A stretch of DNA of 64,000 nucleotides from Halalkalicoccus sp. CG83 (GTDB lineage Archaea > Halobacteriota > Halobacteria > Halobacteriales > Halalkalicoccaceae). Shown one piece after another: positions 54,069 through 62,102 of this stretch (its first letter is position 1; each line of letters starts with the position of its first letter). Below the pieces are notes generated by a model. It saw only the letters and a program-made list of their open reading frames with translations, was not told the DNA's origin and ran no database searches. The DNA is taken from contig NZ_JAZDDH010000001.1 of assembly GCF_037081715.1 (NCBI RefSeq), positions 310,001-374,000 on the forward strand, written 5' to 3'. A program made the position numbers and the translations under genes.

Positions 54069-54836
54069 TCAGAACGGCAGCTCCTTGCTCTCGTCCGCGA
54101 TCTCGTCCCAGCTCACCCGGCCGCGGTCGACGATCCGCTCGGGATCGAGCGCCGGATCGCCGAGCACGGTCCCCGCGGCGAACACCGGCGGGCGGAGCTC
54201 CTCCCCTTCGCCCTCGCTCTCGTCTTCGGCTCCGTCCTCTCCGCCGGACTCGCCTTCGCCTTCGTCCTCGGGTTCCGGGAGCGGCTCGGCTCCGGGACCC
54301 GTCGCGGAGCCCGCGACGATCCGCCCGGCGTGGCCGAACGACTCGTGGGGACCGCAGTGGAAGTCGTAGACGCCCTCGGTCTCGAACGTGTAGAGCCAGT
54401 AGGCGCCGCCTCCGAGGACCGGCGAGGAGAACGGTGGAACGCCGTCGGGAACGCGCTGGACCTGCCCGAACGCCGGGTGGTAGGCGGTGACGGTGTGATG
54501 CGGCGTCGCGAGGGTGAACCGGACGGTGTCGCCCGGCTCGACGGACAGCCCCGTCGGCTCGTAGAAGAACTCGGGGATCTCGCGTCCCTCCACCGGTCGG
54601 ATCATCGCCTCGATCTCGTGGTCCGGCTCGACCGGCGGCTCGACGTCGGCCTCCAGTGCGCTGAACCCGAACACGGGATGGACGTCGTCGCCGGAGACGA
54701 GCTCCTCCGGATAGCAGTGATCGTCGGCCGCTGCCGTCCCCGTTCCGAGGCCCACGAGCGCGGTGCCCGCACCGAACGCCTGGAGCACGCGTCGGCGGTC
54801 GAGCGTCGGACCGTCGACGTGTTTCTCGTCCTGCAT
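54069..54836 (-). CDS. Tat-exported cupredoxin (halocyanin-like) with variant copper site
   Basis: A 255-residue blue-copper-fold protein. A Tat signal (LDRRRVLQAFGAGTALVGLG, residues about 12-35) without a lipobox is followed by a cupredoxin domain (about 70-180): VEPGDTVRFTLATPHHTVTA with the first His ligand, and VYDFHCGPHESFGHAGRIVA with Cys and the second His. The usual axial Met (C-x2-H-x4-M) is His here (codon CAC). A long acidic linker (EPEDEGEGESGGEDGAEDES) and a conserved short tail follow. It is probably an electron carrier or copper binder at the cell surface. ATG 54836 was chosen. Confidence 0.82.
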   Translation of the reverse strand: MQDEKHVDGPTLDRRRVLQAFGAGTALVGLGTGTAAADDHCYPEELVSGDDVHPVFGFSALEADVEPPVEPDHEIEAMIRPVEGREIPEFFYEPTGLSVEPGDTVRFTLATPHHTVTAYHPAFGQVQRVPDGVPPFSSPVLGGGAYWLYTFETEGVYDFHCGPHESFGHAGRIVAGSATGPGAEPLPEPEDEGEGESGGEDGAEDESEGEGEELRPPVFAAGTVLGDPALDPERIVDRGRVSWDEIADESKELPF

Positions 54837-54854
54837 GACGACTGACGCATTATC

Positions 54855-54892
54855 GTGTGAATAGTTAACTATTACCCTAAAAATTGTCACAC
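54855..54892. promoter_or_regulatory. nested palindromes upstream of the cupredoxin gene
   Basis: AATAGTTAACTATT (54860-54873) is a perfect 14-base palindrome, 24-37 bases before the ATG of the cupredoxin gene. An outer pair GTGTGA (54855-54860) and TCACAC (54887-54892) encloses it together with a TATA-like CCTAAAAATT (54876-54885). The symmetry and position suit an operator overlapping the promoter. Confidence 0.45.
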
Positions 54893-54919
54893 GAGTCACA
54901 GCCGTGAAAACGGACCACC

Positions 54920-55807
54920 TTAGTCAGCGATCAGGGATACCGAGACGGACTCCTCGGCGGCCGTCCGCCAGTCGTGTTTCGGCTTCCAGCCGAGCAGGTC
55001 GTGGGCCTTCTCGGTCGAGAACGCGGACTCCTCGCCCTCGAGCGAACACCCCTCGGGCAGGGCGCCGAAGTACTCCTCGATGGCGTCGACGGTGGGCCGG
55101 TCGAGGTAGTTCTCGTCGGCGACCGCGAGGAACGCCTCGTGACCCTCGAGCGGGCTCTCGAGCGCCGCGGCCACCATCCCGGCGACGTCGCGGGCGTCGA
55201 CGTACGACCAGAAGTTGCCCGCGCCGTCGGAGAGGTCACGACCCTCGCGGCAGTGGTACCGACCGGGCTCCTGGATCCACGACGGTCGGATCGACGCCAC
55301 CGGCACGTCGTACCGGCGGGCGACCATCCTCCCCACCTCCTCGCCGACGACCTTCGAGGTGCCGTAGGGGTCCTCCGGGCGCAGGGGGTGGTCCTCGTCG
55401 ATCGGTAGGTAGTCGGGAAGCGTCTGCTCGCGGGCGAATGGGAACCCGTAGGTGCTCTCGCTGGAGGCCCAGACGACTCTCGCACCACTGCGTCCGGCCG
55501 CGACCAGCGTGTGATAGGTGCTCATCGCGTTCGTCTCGAACACCCGTCCGTCGGCGTGACGGGTCGGCGACGGGTAGGCCGCGAAGTGGACGACGGCGTC
55601 GGGGTCGAACTCCGCGACGAGGTCGAGCGCCTCGGCACGCTCGGTGAGGTCGGCCGCCCGGAAGGTGATTCCCTCGCGTTCCGCGACCTGATATCCGGGG
55701 TGGGTCAGGTCGACGCAGATCACCCGCCAGCCGTCGCGTGCCAGCCGGTCGACGACCCACTGTCCCGCGTGGCCGAGTCCGCCGGTGACGATCGCGGTTC
55801 GGCTCAT
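54920..55807 (-). CDS. NAD-dependent epimerase/dehydratase family protein
   Basis: A 295-residue extended SDR. The Gly-rich loop is AIVTGGLGHAGQWVVDRLA near residue 5, with VVHFAAYPSPTRH near 70, Ser in VVWASSESTYGF near 112 and the YxxxK pair as DPYGTSKVVGEEVGR near 148. It likely modifies a nucleotide sugar or a related hydroxy acid; the substrate is not determined. Its ATG overlaps the stop of a 53-codon upstream frame (ATGA), implying co-translation. Confidence 0.85.
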   Translation of the reverse strand: MSRTAIVTGGLGHAGQWVVDRLARDGWRVICVDLTHPGYQVAEREGITFRAADLTERAEALDLVAEFDPDAVVHFAAYPSPTRHADGRVFETNAMSTYHTLVAAGRSGARVVWASSESTYGFPFAREQTLPDYLPIDEDHPLRPEDPYGTSKVVGEEVGRMVARRYDVPVASIRPSWIQEPGRYHCREGRDLSDGAGNFWSYVDARDVAGMVAAALESPLEGHEAFLAVADENYLDRPTVDAIEEYFGALPEGCSLEGEESAFSTEKAHDLLGWKPKHDWRTAAEESVSVSLIAD

Positions 55808-55965
55808 CGCTTCACCTCGACGCGTGCGCCGGTCCCGTCGGGATCGGCCGTCCGGCTCGATCGACGGACGTTGGTGCGGTCCTCGAGGCCAGTACCGTCG
55901 GTAGCGAAGGCGCTCATCGCGTCGGTCAGCGGTGCGTCAGTCGTCGTCCCGATCGTCAGTGGCAT
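55804..55965 (-). CDS. 53-residue hypothetical protein coupled to the epimerase gene
   Basis: ATG at 55965 opens a 53-codon frame (MPLTIGTTTDAPLTDAMSAF ... ARVEVKR) that ends in the ATGA overlap with the epimerase start. Third positions are mostly G/C. The sequence is Thr/Asp/Arg-rich with no motif. It could be a small leader-type partner protein or the remnant of a larger gene. Not recognised. Confidence 0.4.
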   Translation of the reverse strand: MPLTIGTTTDAPLTDAMSAFATDGTGLEDRTNVRRSSRTADPDGTGARVEVKR

Positions 55966-56014
55966 GACCGGAGCAACCGCCGGCGGGGAGAAAGAACCCC
56001 CGCTTCGTTCTCCC

Positions 56015-56914
56015 TCAGACGAACTCGCCCTCGCTCTCGTAGATCGAGGGGTCCTCCTTGAACTTCTCGGCGACGGTCTCGAGCGTGGTGAACTCGACGC
56101 CGTCGTGGCCCTTCATGTACTCGATGAACTCCTCGAGCAGCGGGATCATCTGTGGGCGCCCGTGGACGTCGGGGTGGATGGTGAACGTGTAGACGCCCGC
56201 GCCGCGGCGCTCGTAGAGGTAGTCGAAGTGGGCCTCGTAGAGCTCCTCGTAGACCATCTCCGGGCTGGTGTAGCCGTAGTTGTAGTTAGGCTGTTTCATG
56301 AACAGCATCGGCGGGACGTCGTCGCGGTACCACGAGATGGGGATCTCGACGACGTCCGTCTCCTCGCCGTACTCGTAGGGGTGCATCCACGACTCGGCGG
56401 GCTGGTCGTAGTCGATCGACTCCCAGCTGTCGCCGATCCGCATGTAGAGCGGCTCGAAGTCCCGCTCCATCAGGCTGCTGTCGTAGGTGAAGCCGTACTC
56501 CTCGACGAGTTCGGGCGTGTTCTCGCTGTACTCCCACCAGCTCGCACGGTGGCCCGCCGGCCGTTCGCCCGTCAGGTCCTCGACGAGGTCGATCGACTTC
56601 GCGAGGATCGTCTCCTCCTGCTCGCGCGAGAGGTCGGTCGGGTTCTCGTGGGTGTAGCCGTGGACGCCGATCTCGTGGTCGGCGTCGGCCACCGCGCCGA
56701 TCTCCTCCTCGAAGGTCTCGATCGTGTGGCCAGGGACGTACCAGCTGGTGTCGATCCCGGCGTTCTCGAAGACCTGCAGCATCCGCGGGACGCCCTCCGT
56801 TCCCGCGAGCAGCCCGCGGGTGAGGTCCGACGGCGAGTCGTGCGCGCTGTAGGTGCCGAGCCAGCCGGCCACGCAGTCGACGTCGATGCCGATCGCCACG
56901 TCTATGTCTCCCAT
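56015..56914 (-). CDS. polysaccharide deacetylase family protein (NodB fold)
   Basis: A 299-residue NodB-type deacetylase. The first motif Asp lies in VAIGIDVDCVAGW near residue 8, and the metal-binding HxxxH motif is EIGVHGYTHENPTD near 75. Later parts are RASWWEYSENTPELVEEYGF near 125 and FTIHPDVHGRPQMI near 252 with the catalytic-base His. The layout is of the PuuE/allantoinase-like cytoplasmic group rather than peptidoglycan enzymes; there is no signal peptide. It removes acyl or amide groups from a carbohydrate or amide. ATG at 56914 (MGDIDVAIG). Confidence 0.85.
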   Translation of the reverse strand: MGDIDVAIGIDVDCVAGWLGTYSAHDSPSDLTRGLLAGTEGVPRMLQVFENAGIDTSWYVPGHTIETFEEEIGAVADADHEIGVHGYTHENPTDLSREQEETILAKSIDLVEDLTGERPAGHRASWWEYSENTPELVEEYGFTYDSSLMERDFEPLYMRIGDSWESIDYDQPAESWMHPYEYGEETDVVEIPISWYRDDVPPMLFMKQPNYNYGYTSPEMVYEELYEAHFDYLYERRGAGVYTFTIHPDVHGRPQMIPLLEEFIEYMKGHDGVEFTTLETVAEKFKEDPSIYESEGEFV

Positions 56915-57006
56915 GTCATTCCACCACACGAGACCTCGACGTCCGTCCACATAGTCGCACTGCCTGCAGGCGTTTCATGCGCGATCCTCTACGGAAACAC
57001 TCAACG

Positions 57007-57012
57007 TTTTAA
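57007..57012 (+). promoter_or_regulatory. TATA-like box of htpX
   Basis: CAACGTTTTAACCG has a TTTTAA core 27-32 bases before the htpX ATG (57039), the spacing of a leaderless haloarchaeal promoter. Confidence 0.5.
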
Positions 57013-57038
57013 CCGTCCGAGGCCGTAGGATATTCCAC

Positions 57039-57914
57039 ATGGAGTGGAAAACGGACTGGGGTCTGCGCGGGCGCATGGCGCTCACCATGTTCCTGCTGTT
57101 CGCCCTGTATCTCGTGTTCGCCGCGGTCGTCGCCGCCTATCTCGGCGGCGGGGCACTCACGATGTTGGTCTTCATGGGCGGGTTCTCGCTCGTTCAGTAC
57201 TTCTTCAGCGACAGGCTCACGCTCTGGAGCATGGGCGCGAAGGAGGTCAGCGAGGCGGAGTACCCCGAGTTACACGACGCGGTGACCCGCCTCTCGCGCC
57301 AGGCCGACCTGCCGAAGCCGACGGTGGCGGTCACCGACTCGCGGGTGCCGAACGCCTTCGCGACCGGCCGGAACCAGAGCAACGCCGTCGTCTGCGTGAC
57401 GAGCGGGCTCATGCGGACGCTCGACCGGGAGGAGCTCGAGGGCGTGCTCGCCCACGAGCTCGCCCACGTCAAGAACCGCGACGTGATGGTGATGACGATC
57501 GCGTCGTTCCTCTCGACGCTCGCGTTCATCGTCGTGCGCTGGGGGTGGCTGTTCGGCGGCGGCGACAGCAGGAACCAGGCGCCCGTCTGGGTCGCCATCG
57601 TGGTCTCGCTGCTGGTGTGGATCATCAGCTTCCTGCTGATTCGCGCGCTCTCGCGCTACCGCGAGTACACCGCGGATCGCGGCGCGGCGATGATCACCGG
57701 AAAGCCCAGCGCGCTCGCCTCGGCGTTGATGAAGATCTCGGGACAGATGGACAAGGTCCCGAAGGAGGACCTCCGCGAGGAGGCCGAGATGAACGCGTTC
57801 TTCATCATCCCGATCAACAGGGGGTTCATCGGTCGGATCGCGAGCACCCACCCGCCGACCGAGAAGCGCATCGAGCGCCTGCGCGACCTCGAACGCGAGC
57901 TCGAGACCGCCTGA
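57039..57914 (+). CDS. htpX: HtpX-like M48 zinc metalloprotease
   Basis: A 291-residue membrane protease. Two N-terminal membrane helices (about 13-32 and 38-58) precede the zinc site LAHELAHVKNRDV near residue 140 (HExxH form as HELAH) and the third ligand in YREYTADRGAAMI near 205. Two more helices (about 155-172 and 185-205) lie between. FIIPINRGFIGRIASTHPPT near the end is the family C-terminal motif. It degrades misfolded membrane proteins in stress. It is followed on the same strand by the PspAB gene, a recurring haloarchaeal pairing. Confidence 0.92.
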   Translation: MEWKTDWGLRGRMALTMFLLFALYLVFAAVVAAYLGGGALTMLVFMGGFSLVQYFFSDRLTLWSMGAKEVSEAEYPELHDAVTRLSRQADLPKPTVAVTDSRVPNAFATGRNQSNAVVCVTSGLMRTLDREELEGVLAHELAHVKNRDVMVMTIASFLSTLAFIVVRWGWLFGGGDSRNQAPVWVAIVVSLLVWIISFLLIRALSRYREYTADRGAAMITGKPSALASALMKISGQMDKVPKEDLREEAEMNAFFIIPINRGFIGRIASTHPPTEKRIERLRDLERELETA

Positions 57915-57964
57915 GCGGGGACTCGTTCTGTAAGCCTTTAGGCCCGTTCGCCCATCCGTGAGCC

Positions 57965-58570
57965 ATGGGCATCTTCGACACCATCCGCGCCGTGCTCGGC
58001 ACCAGCGCCGAGACCGACGCGACCCGCGAGGCCGACCCCGAGGACCTCTTCGGGATGAGCACGGCCTACATCACGATGGAGGCCGAACTCGACTACCCGA
58101 ACGCGGACGCCGCGGCGCTCTGTTTCTCCAGCGTGGACAGCACCGACTTCGAGGACACCCTGCGGGAGGTCCGGGACATCCTCGAGGCCGGCGAAATCGA
58201 GACGGGGACGAGCGCCTCGGTCCGGCTGGACGAACACGGCTACCACTGGGTCGTCCTCGAGGACAGCGATCCCGAGGACCTCGTGACGAGCATCCACTTC
58301 GCCGCCGACACGTTCATCGAGCGGGGCTACGGCTCGCGGCTGCTGGCGGCGCTGTTCGCGTTCGAAAAGGGCTCGCGATACGTCTACTGGATCTACTCCT
58401 TCCGCCGGGGCTCGTACTACCCGTTCGCGCCGAAGGCCGGCCGCGAACGCGACCAGTCCGTCGAGTTCAAGCTCCAGAGCGTCCTCGACGGCGAACTCAC
58501 GGTCGAGGACGACACCTCCTACTGGTACCCCCTGTGGCCGGACTCGCCCGACCGCCATCCCTGGAACTGA
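57965..58570 (+). CDS. pspAB: PspA-associated protein PspAB
   Basis: A 201-residue soluble protein beginning MGIFDTIRAVLG, with the family segments AAALCFSSVDSTDFEDTL near residue 44, YGSRLLAALFAFEKGSRYVY near 120 and FRRGSYYPFAPKAGRERD near 148. This matches the PspAB group found beside htpX in haloarchaea and linked to the PspA membrane-stress system. A weak TATA-like CCTTTAGG lies about 25 bases upstream of the ATG. The biochemical function is unknown. Confidence 0.85.
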   Translation: MGIFDTIRAVLGTSAETDATREADPEDLFGMSTAYITMEAELDYPNADAAALCFSSVDSTDFEDTLREVRDILEAGEIETGTSASVRLDEHGYHWVVLEDSDPEDLVTSIHFAADTFIERGYGSRLLAALFAFEKGSRYVYWIYSFRRGSYYPFAPKAGRERDQSVEFKLQSVLDGELTVEDDTSYWYPLWPDSPDRHPWN

Positions 58571-58651
58571 TCGCACTTCAACCCGCGTGGTCGCTCCATC
58601 GAACCCCCTCGACCGCTGCCATTTTCACTTCCGGTATGCTGTTAACGACAC

Positions 58652-58657
58652 TTTATA
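58652..58657 (+). promoter_or_regulatory. TATA box of radA
   Basis: CACTTTATACGC has a TTTATA core 25-30 bases before the radA ATG at 58682, implying a leaderless transcript. A Shine-Dalgarno-like GGGAGGAG (58673-58680) abuts the start codon, too close and probably upstream of the transcription start. Confidence 0.6.
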
Positions 58658-58681
58658 CGCTCCGGAGCTCAAGGGAGGAGT

Positions 58682-59716
58682 ATGGCAGCGAAACCTGACC
58701 TGGAAGACCTCCCCGGCGTCGGTCCCGCGACCGCAGAGAAGCTCCGAGACAACGGCTACGACTCGTATCAGGGTCTCGCGGTGGCGAGCCCCGGCGAGCT
58801 CTCGAACACGGCCGACGTCGGCGAGTCGAGCGCGGCCGACATCATCAAGGCCGCCCGCCAGGCCGCCGACATCGGCGGCTTCGAGACGGGTTCGGACGTC
58901 CTCCAGCGCCGCGAGGAGATCGGCAAGCTCGAGTGGCTCGTCCCCGAGGTCGACGAGATGCTCGGCGGCGGCGTCGAGACCCAGTCGATCACCGAGGTCT
59001 ACGGCGAGTTCGGCGCCGGCAAGTCCCAGGTGACCCACCAGCTCTCGGTGAACGTCCAGCTCCCCCGCGAGCAGGGCGGCCTCGAGGGCAGCGCGATCTT
59101 CATCGACACCGAGGACACCTTCCGGCCCGAGCGGATCGACGACATGGTCCGCGGGCTCGACGACGAGGTCATCGAGGCGATGCTCGAACAGCGCGAGATC
59201 GAGGGCACCGCCGACGACGAGGAGACGCTCGAGGCGCTCGTCGCCGACGTCCTCGATAAGATCCACGTCGCGAAGGCGTTCAACTCGAACCATCAGATGC
59301 TGCTGGCCGAGAAGGCCCAGGAGCTCACCGCCGAGAACGAGGAGACCGACTGGCCCGTCCGGATCGTCTGCGTCGACTCGCTCACGGCCCACTTCCGTGC
59401 GGAGTACGTCGGGCGTGGTCAGCTCGCCGACCGCCAGCAGAAGCTCAACAAGCACCTCCACGACCTCTCGCGGATCGCCGACCTCTACAACACCGCGATC
59501 CTCGTCACCAACCAGGTCGCCTCGAACCCCGACTCGTTCTTCGGCGACCCCACCCAGCCCATCGGGGGCAACATCCTCGGGCACAAGTCCACCTTCCGGA
59601 TGTACCTCCGCAAGTCGAAGGGCGACAAGCGGATCGTTCGTCTCGTCGACGCGCCGAACCTCGCGGACGGCGAGGCGGTCATGCGCGTCGTGAACGACGG
59701 GCTGAAGCCCGAGTAG
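58682..59716 (+). CDS. radA: RadA recombinase
   Basis: A 344-residue archaeal RecA/Rad51 homologue catalysing DNA strand exchange. An N-terminal helix-hairpin-helix domain ([16 protein letters not shown] near residue 10) is followed by the polymerisation linker and the core: Walker [15 protein letters not shown] near 103, Walker [16 protein letters not shown] near 225, and the L2-region and ATP-cap part [20 protein letters not shown] near 285. Length is standard and there is no intein. Confidence 0.95.
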   Translation: MAAKPDLEDLPGVGPATAEKLRDNGYDSYQGLAVASPGELSNTADVGESSAADIIKAARQAADIGGFETGSDVLQRREEIGKLEWLVPEVDEMLGGGVETQSITEVYGEFGAGKSQVTHQLSVNVQLPREQGGLEGSAIFIDTEDTFRPERIDDMVRGLDDEVIEAMLEQREIEGTADDEETLEALVADVLDKIHVAKAFNSNHQMLLAEKAQELTAENEETDWPVRIVCVDSLTAHFRAEYVGRGQLADRQQKLNKHLHDLSRIADLYNTAILVTNQVASNPDSFFGDPTQPIGGNILGHKSTFRMYLRKSKGDKRIVRLVDAPNLADGEAVMRVVNDGLKPE

Positions 59717-59818
59717 CCGACTCCCCGATCGAACCCGACCGTTTCGTTCCTCCCCGACTCGTTCTCCGAGACGTGCCGTCCCGATGCCTACGTATACCTC
59801 CGGGATCAACCGTCGGTC

Positions 59819-60136
59819 GTGAGCCACGAGATCACCCTCGAGTGGCCCGGCGATCGCGAGGAGACGTTCACGGCCGAGCCGGGCGAGACGGTTCTCGAGG
59901 CCGCCGCTCGAGCGGGCATCAGGCTTCCGTACGACTGTCGGACCGGGACCTGTGCGGAGTGTGTCGGACGGGTTCTCGAGGGACGGACCGAACACCGACG
60001 CATGCCCCGCGCGCTCGAACCCGGCGACCAGGAGGAGAACTACGCCCTGTTGTGCATCGCTACGGCGAGCGAGGACTGTCGGATCCGCGTCGGTTCGAGA
60101 GTAAAAACGGGGCTCGGAGGGAGCCCGTGGGGATAG
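59819..60136 (+). CDS. 2Fe-2S ferredoxin
   Basis: A 105-residue plant-type ferredoxin. The cluster cysteines are in LPYDCRTGTCAECVGRVL (C-x4-C-x2-C, residues about 41-49) and NYALLCIATASEDC (near 79). It starts at GTG 59819 (VSHEITLEWPG). It lacks the acidic N-terminal insertion of the main halobacterial ferredoxin, so is a second type. An electron carrier in the cytoplasm; nitrate and nitrite reductases in this window are possible clients. Convergent with sufU, 12 bases apart. Confidence 0.87.
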   Translation: MSHEITLEWPGDREETFTAEPGETVLEAAARAGIRLPYDCRTGTCAECVGRVLEGRTEHRRMPRALEPGDQEENYALLCIATASEDCRIRVGSRVKTGLGGSPWG

Positions 60137-60148
60137 AACAGGGGTGGC

Positions 60149-60568
60149 TCAGTCCTCGGTCGAGGTCTTATCGAGCTCCTTCTCGCCGCGGTAGATCTTC
60201 GCGCCGTCCTGGGCGACCTTCTCCGCGAGCACCGCACACTTGATCCGCATCGGGCTGATGTCGATGCCGAGCATCTCCGTGACGTCGTCGCGGTCCATCC
60301 CCTCGAGCTCGTCGAGACTCATTCCCGGTAGCTTCTGGGAGAGCAGGCTCGCGCTCGCCTGGCTGATCGCACAGCCGTCGCCAACGAAGGAGACGTACTC
60401 GATGGTGTCGTCGTCGTCCTCCAGCGTGACGTCGACCCGGATCTCGTCGCCGCACATCGGGTTCTCGCCGACGTGTGAGAAGGAGGGATCCTCGAGTTCG
60501 CCGTAGTTGCGGGGGTTCTTGTAGTGATCGAGGATCTGTTCGCGGTACATGTCCGATCCCATGCTCAT
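60149..60568 (-). CDS. sufU: SufU/IscU-type Fe-S cluster scaffold
   Basis: A 139-residue NifU-N-domain scaffold. The three ligand cysteines are Cys39 in NPMCGDEIRV, Cys66 in VGDGCAISQASAS and Cys111 in MRIKCAVLAEK. The SufU-type spacing between the second and third Cys (longer than IscU) is seen, and the N-terminus MYREQILDHYKNPRNYG is typical. It accepts sulphur from SufS, the gene found 2.8 kb away at the window edge. The ATG at 60568 (MSMGSDMY) or 60562 is the start. Confidence 0.88.
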   Translation of the reverse strand: MSMGSDMYREQILDHYKNPRNYGELEDPSFSHVGENPMCGDEIRVDVTLEDDDDTIEYVSFVGDGCAISQASASLLSQKLPGMSLDELEGMDRDDVTEMLGIDISPMRIKCAVLAEKVAQDGAKIYRGEKELDKTSTED

Positions 60569-60613
60569 GATGTGCGCGGGTAGGGGTGTGGCCGGCAAAA
60601 GGGTTCCGCAGCC

Positions 60614-61831
60614 TCAGGAGAGCGCGTACACGTTTCCGTCGGTGCTGCCGACGTAGAGGCGCCCGTCGACGACCGCCGGTGACGAGAAGATCACCTCGCC
60701 GATCCCGGCCGATCCCTGGTTGGTACCTTCTGCGGCGTCGAGCGCGTAGACGTTCCCGTCGCGGTTGGTGACGTACACCACGTCGTCGGCGACGGTCGGC
60801 GAGGACCACGTCTCGGCGCCGGTCTGAAAGCGCCACCGTTCGTCCCCCTCTGCGGCGTCGAGCGCGTAGACGTTCCCGTCGCGATTGGCGGCGTAGACGA
60901 CGTCATTGGTGACCGCCGGCGCGGCGCCGGTCCAGTCCCCGGCGTCCAGTCGCCACCGTTCGTCGCCGGTCCCGGCCTCGAGCGCGTGGAGGGTCCCGCC
61001 CCGGTCGCCCGCGTAGACGACGCCGTCGCCGACCGCGGCGGCGGCCTCGAACTCGCCGCTTCCCTCGACGCTCCAGAGCTCGGTTCCCGTTTCGGCATCG
61101 ATCGCGTAGAACCGGCCGTCGAAGCTGCCGACGTAGACCGTTCCGTCGACCACCGCCGGGGCGGCGACGACCTCCGCGTCGGTCCCGAACGTCCACTCGT
61201 ACTCGCCGAGCGCGTAGACGTTACCGTCGTCACAGCCGACGTACAACGACCCGTCGACGGGCGTCGGCGAGGAGCCGACGTCGTCGCCGGTCTCGAAGCG
61301 TTCGGCCACCTCGCCAGTCGCCGTCTCGAGCGCGTAGACCGTGTCGTCGAAGCCGCCGACGTAGCAGTAGTCGTCGACGATGGCCGCGGACGAGAGGACG
61401 TTCTCGCCGACGTCGAACGCCCACCGGTTCTCTCCCGTCTCGGCGTCGAGCGCGTACATCGTTCCGTCGTAGCTGCCGACGTAGACGACGTCTCCGGCGA
61501 CCGACGGCGAGGCGTACACCGCGCCGCCGGTCTCGAACGTCCACTCGGTTTCGAGGGCGGAAGGCCCCCCTGCGTCGGGCTGGACGCCCGTGTTGGCGGC
61601 GTCGTACCGGAACGTGGGCCACGTCCCGTTCGAACCCCCGTCGTCCGAACTCTCGTTCTCCGTTTCGCTCGAACCGTTCTCGGACTCGGTCGACTCCTCG
61701 CCGTCAGCTCCCGCGTTCGATTCCTCGCCTCCGCCGCCTTCGTCGCCGCCGTCGGTACATCCCGCGAGACCGGCGGCGGCCACCCCACCCAACGTAGCGA
61801 GCAGGCCGCGACGCGTTCGTTCCGTCGTCAT
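60614..61831 (-). CDS. PQQ-like beta-propeller lipoprotein
   Basis: A 405-residue Tat lipoprotein: TRRGLLATLGGVAAAGLAGC with lipid-Cys near residue 25, a 50-residue acidic Ser/Glu linker, then seven or eight PQQ-type blades of about 38-40 residues, each with a variant of DVVYVGSYDGTMYALDAETG and a following W (ENRWAF, TELWSV, DERWRL, DERWRF). PQQ-ligand residues are not evident, so it is more likely a BamB-like binding or scaffold protein on the cell surface. Two adjacent blades are nearly identical in DNA. ATG 61831. Confidence 0.85.
   Translation of the reverse strand: MTTERTRRGLLATLGGVAAAGLAGCTDGGDEGGGGEESNAGADGEESTESENGSSETENESSDDGGSNGTWPTFRYDAANTGVQPDAGGPSALETEWTFETGGAVYASPSVAGDVVYVGSYDGTMYALDAETGENRWAFDVGENVLSSAAIVDDYCYVGGFDDTVYALETATGEVAERFETGDDVGSSPTPVDGSLYVGCDDGNVYALGEYEWTFGTDAEVVAAPAVVDGTVYVGSFDGRFYAIDAETGTELWSVEGSGEFEAAAAVGDGVVYAGDRGGTLHALEAGTGDERWRLDAGDWTGAAPAVTNDVVYAANRDGNVYALDAAEGDERWRFQTGAETWSSPTVADDVVYVTNRDGNVYALDAAEGTNQGSAGIGEVIFSSPAVVDGRLYVGSTDGNVYALS
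60729..60768. repeat. direct repeat of a propeller-blade segment (copy 1; copy 2 at 60849-60888)
   Basis: The bases 60729-60768 and 60849-60888 differ at one position in 40, encoding NRDGNVYALDAAEG twice, 120 bases (40 codons) apart. This is more DNA identity than the other blades share and points to a recent blade duplication or gene conversion inside the propeller gene. Confidence 0.65.
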
Positions 61832-61922
61832 GCGCCAGTAGTACCAGCCGGATGCCCTGAGCCTTTCGTCTCGTCTCGCCGGAACCGACGCCGACAAGCG
61901 GGTCGCTCGCGTACCGTTCGTG

Positions 61923-62102
61923 ATGGACGAGCGGACCGTCATCCGTCGTCGTCGGCTCCTGTTCGGATCCGCGATCGGCGGAGCGTTGCTCATGACCGTC
62001 GGCACGAGCGCCGTCTTCGCCGGTACGCCGATCGTTGGAATCGCGCTGGTCGGAACGAGTCTGCTCCTGCTGATCGGGGCGATCGTGATGCTGTTCCGGT
62101 GA
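61923..62102 (+). CDS. small two-pass membrane protein
   Basis: A 59-residue protein, MDERTVIRRRRLLFGSAIGG followed by two hydrophobic helices (about 12-33 and 36-57) ending LLLIGAIVMLFR. The RRRRLL start is Tat-like, but the segment is probably just a positive-inside anchor. ATG 61923; a GTG precedes it directly. Divergent from the propeller gene. Function unknown. Confidence 0.58.
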   Translation: MDERTVIRRRRLLFGSAIGGALLMTVGTSAVFAGTPIVGIALVGTSLLLLIGAIVMLFR

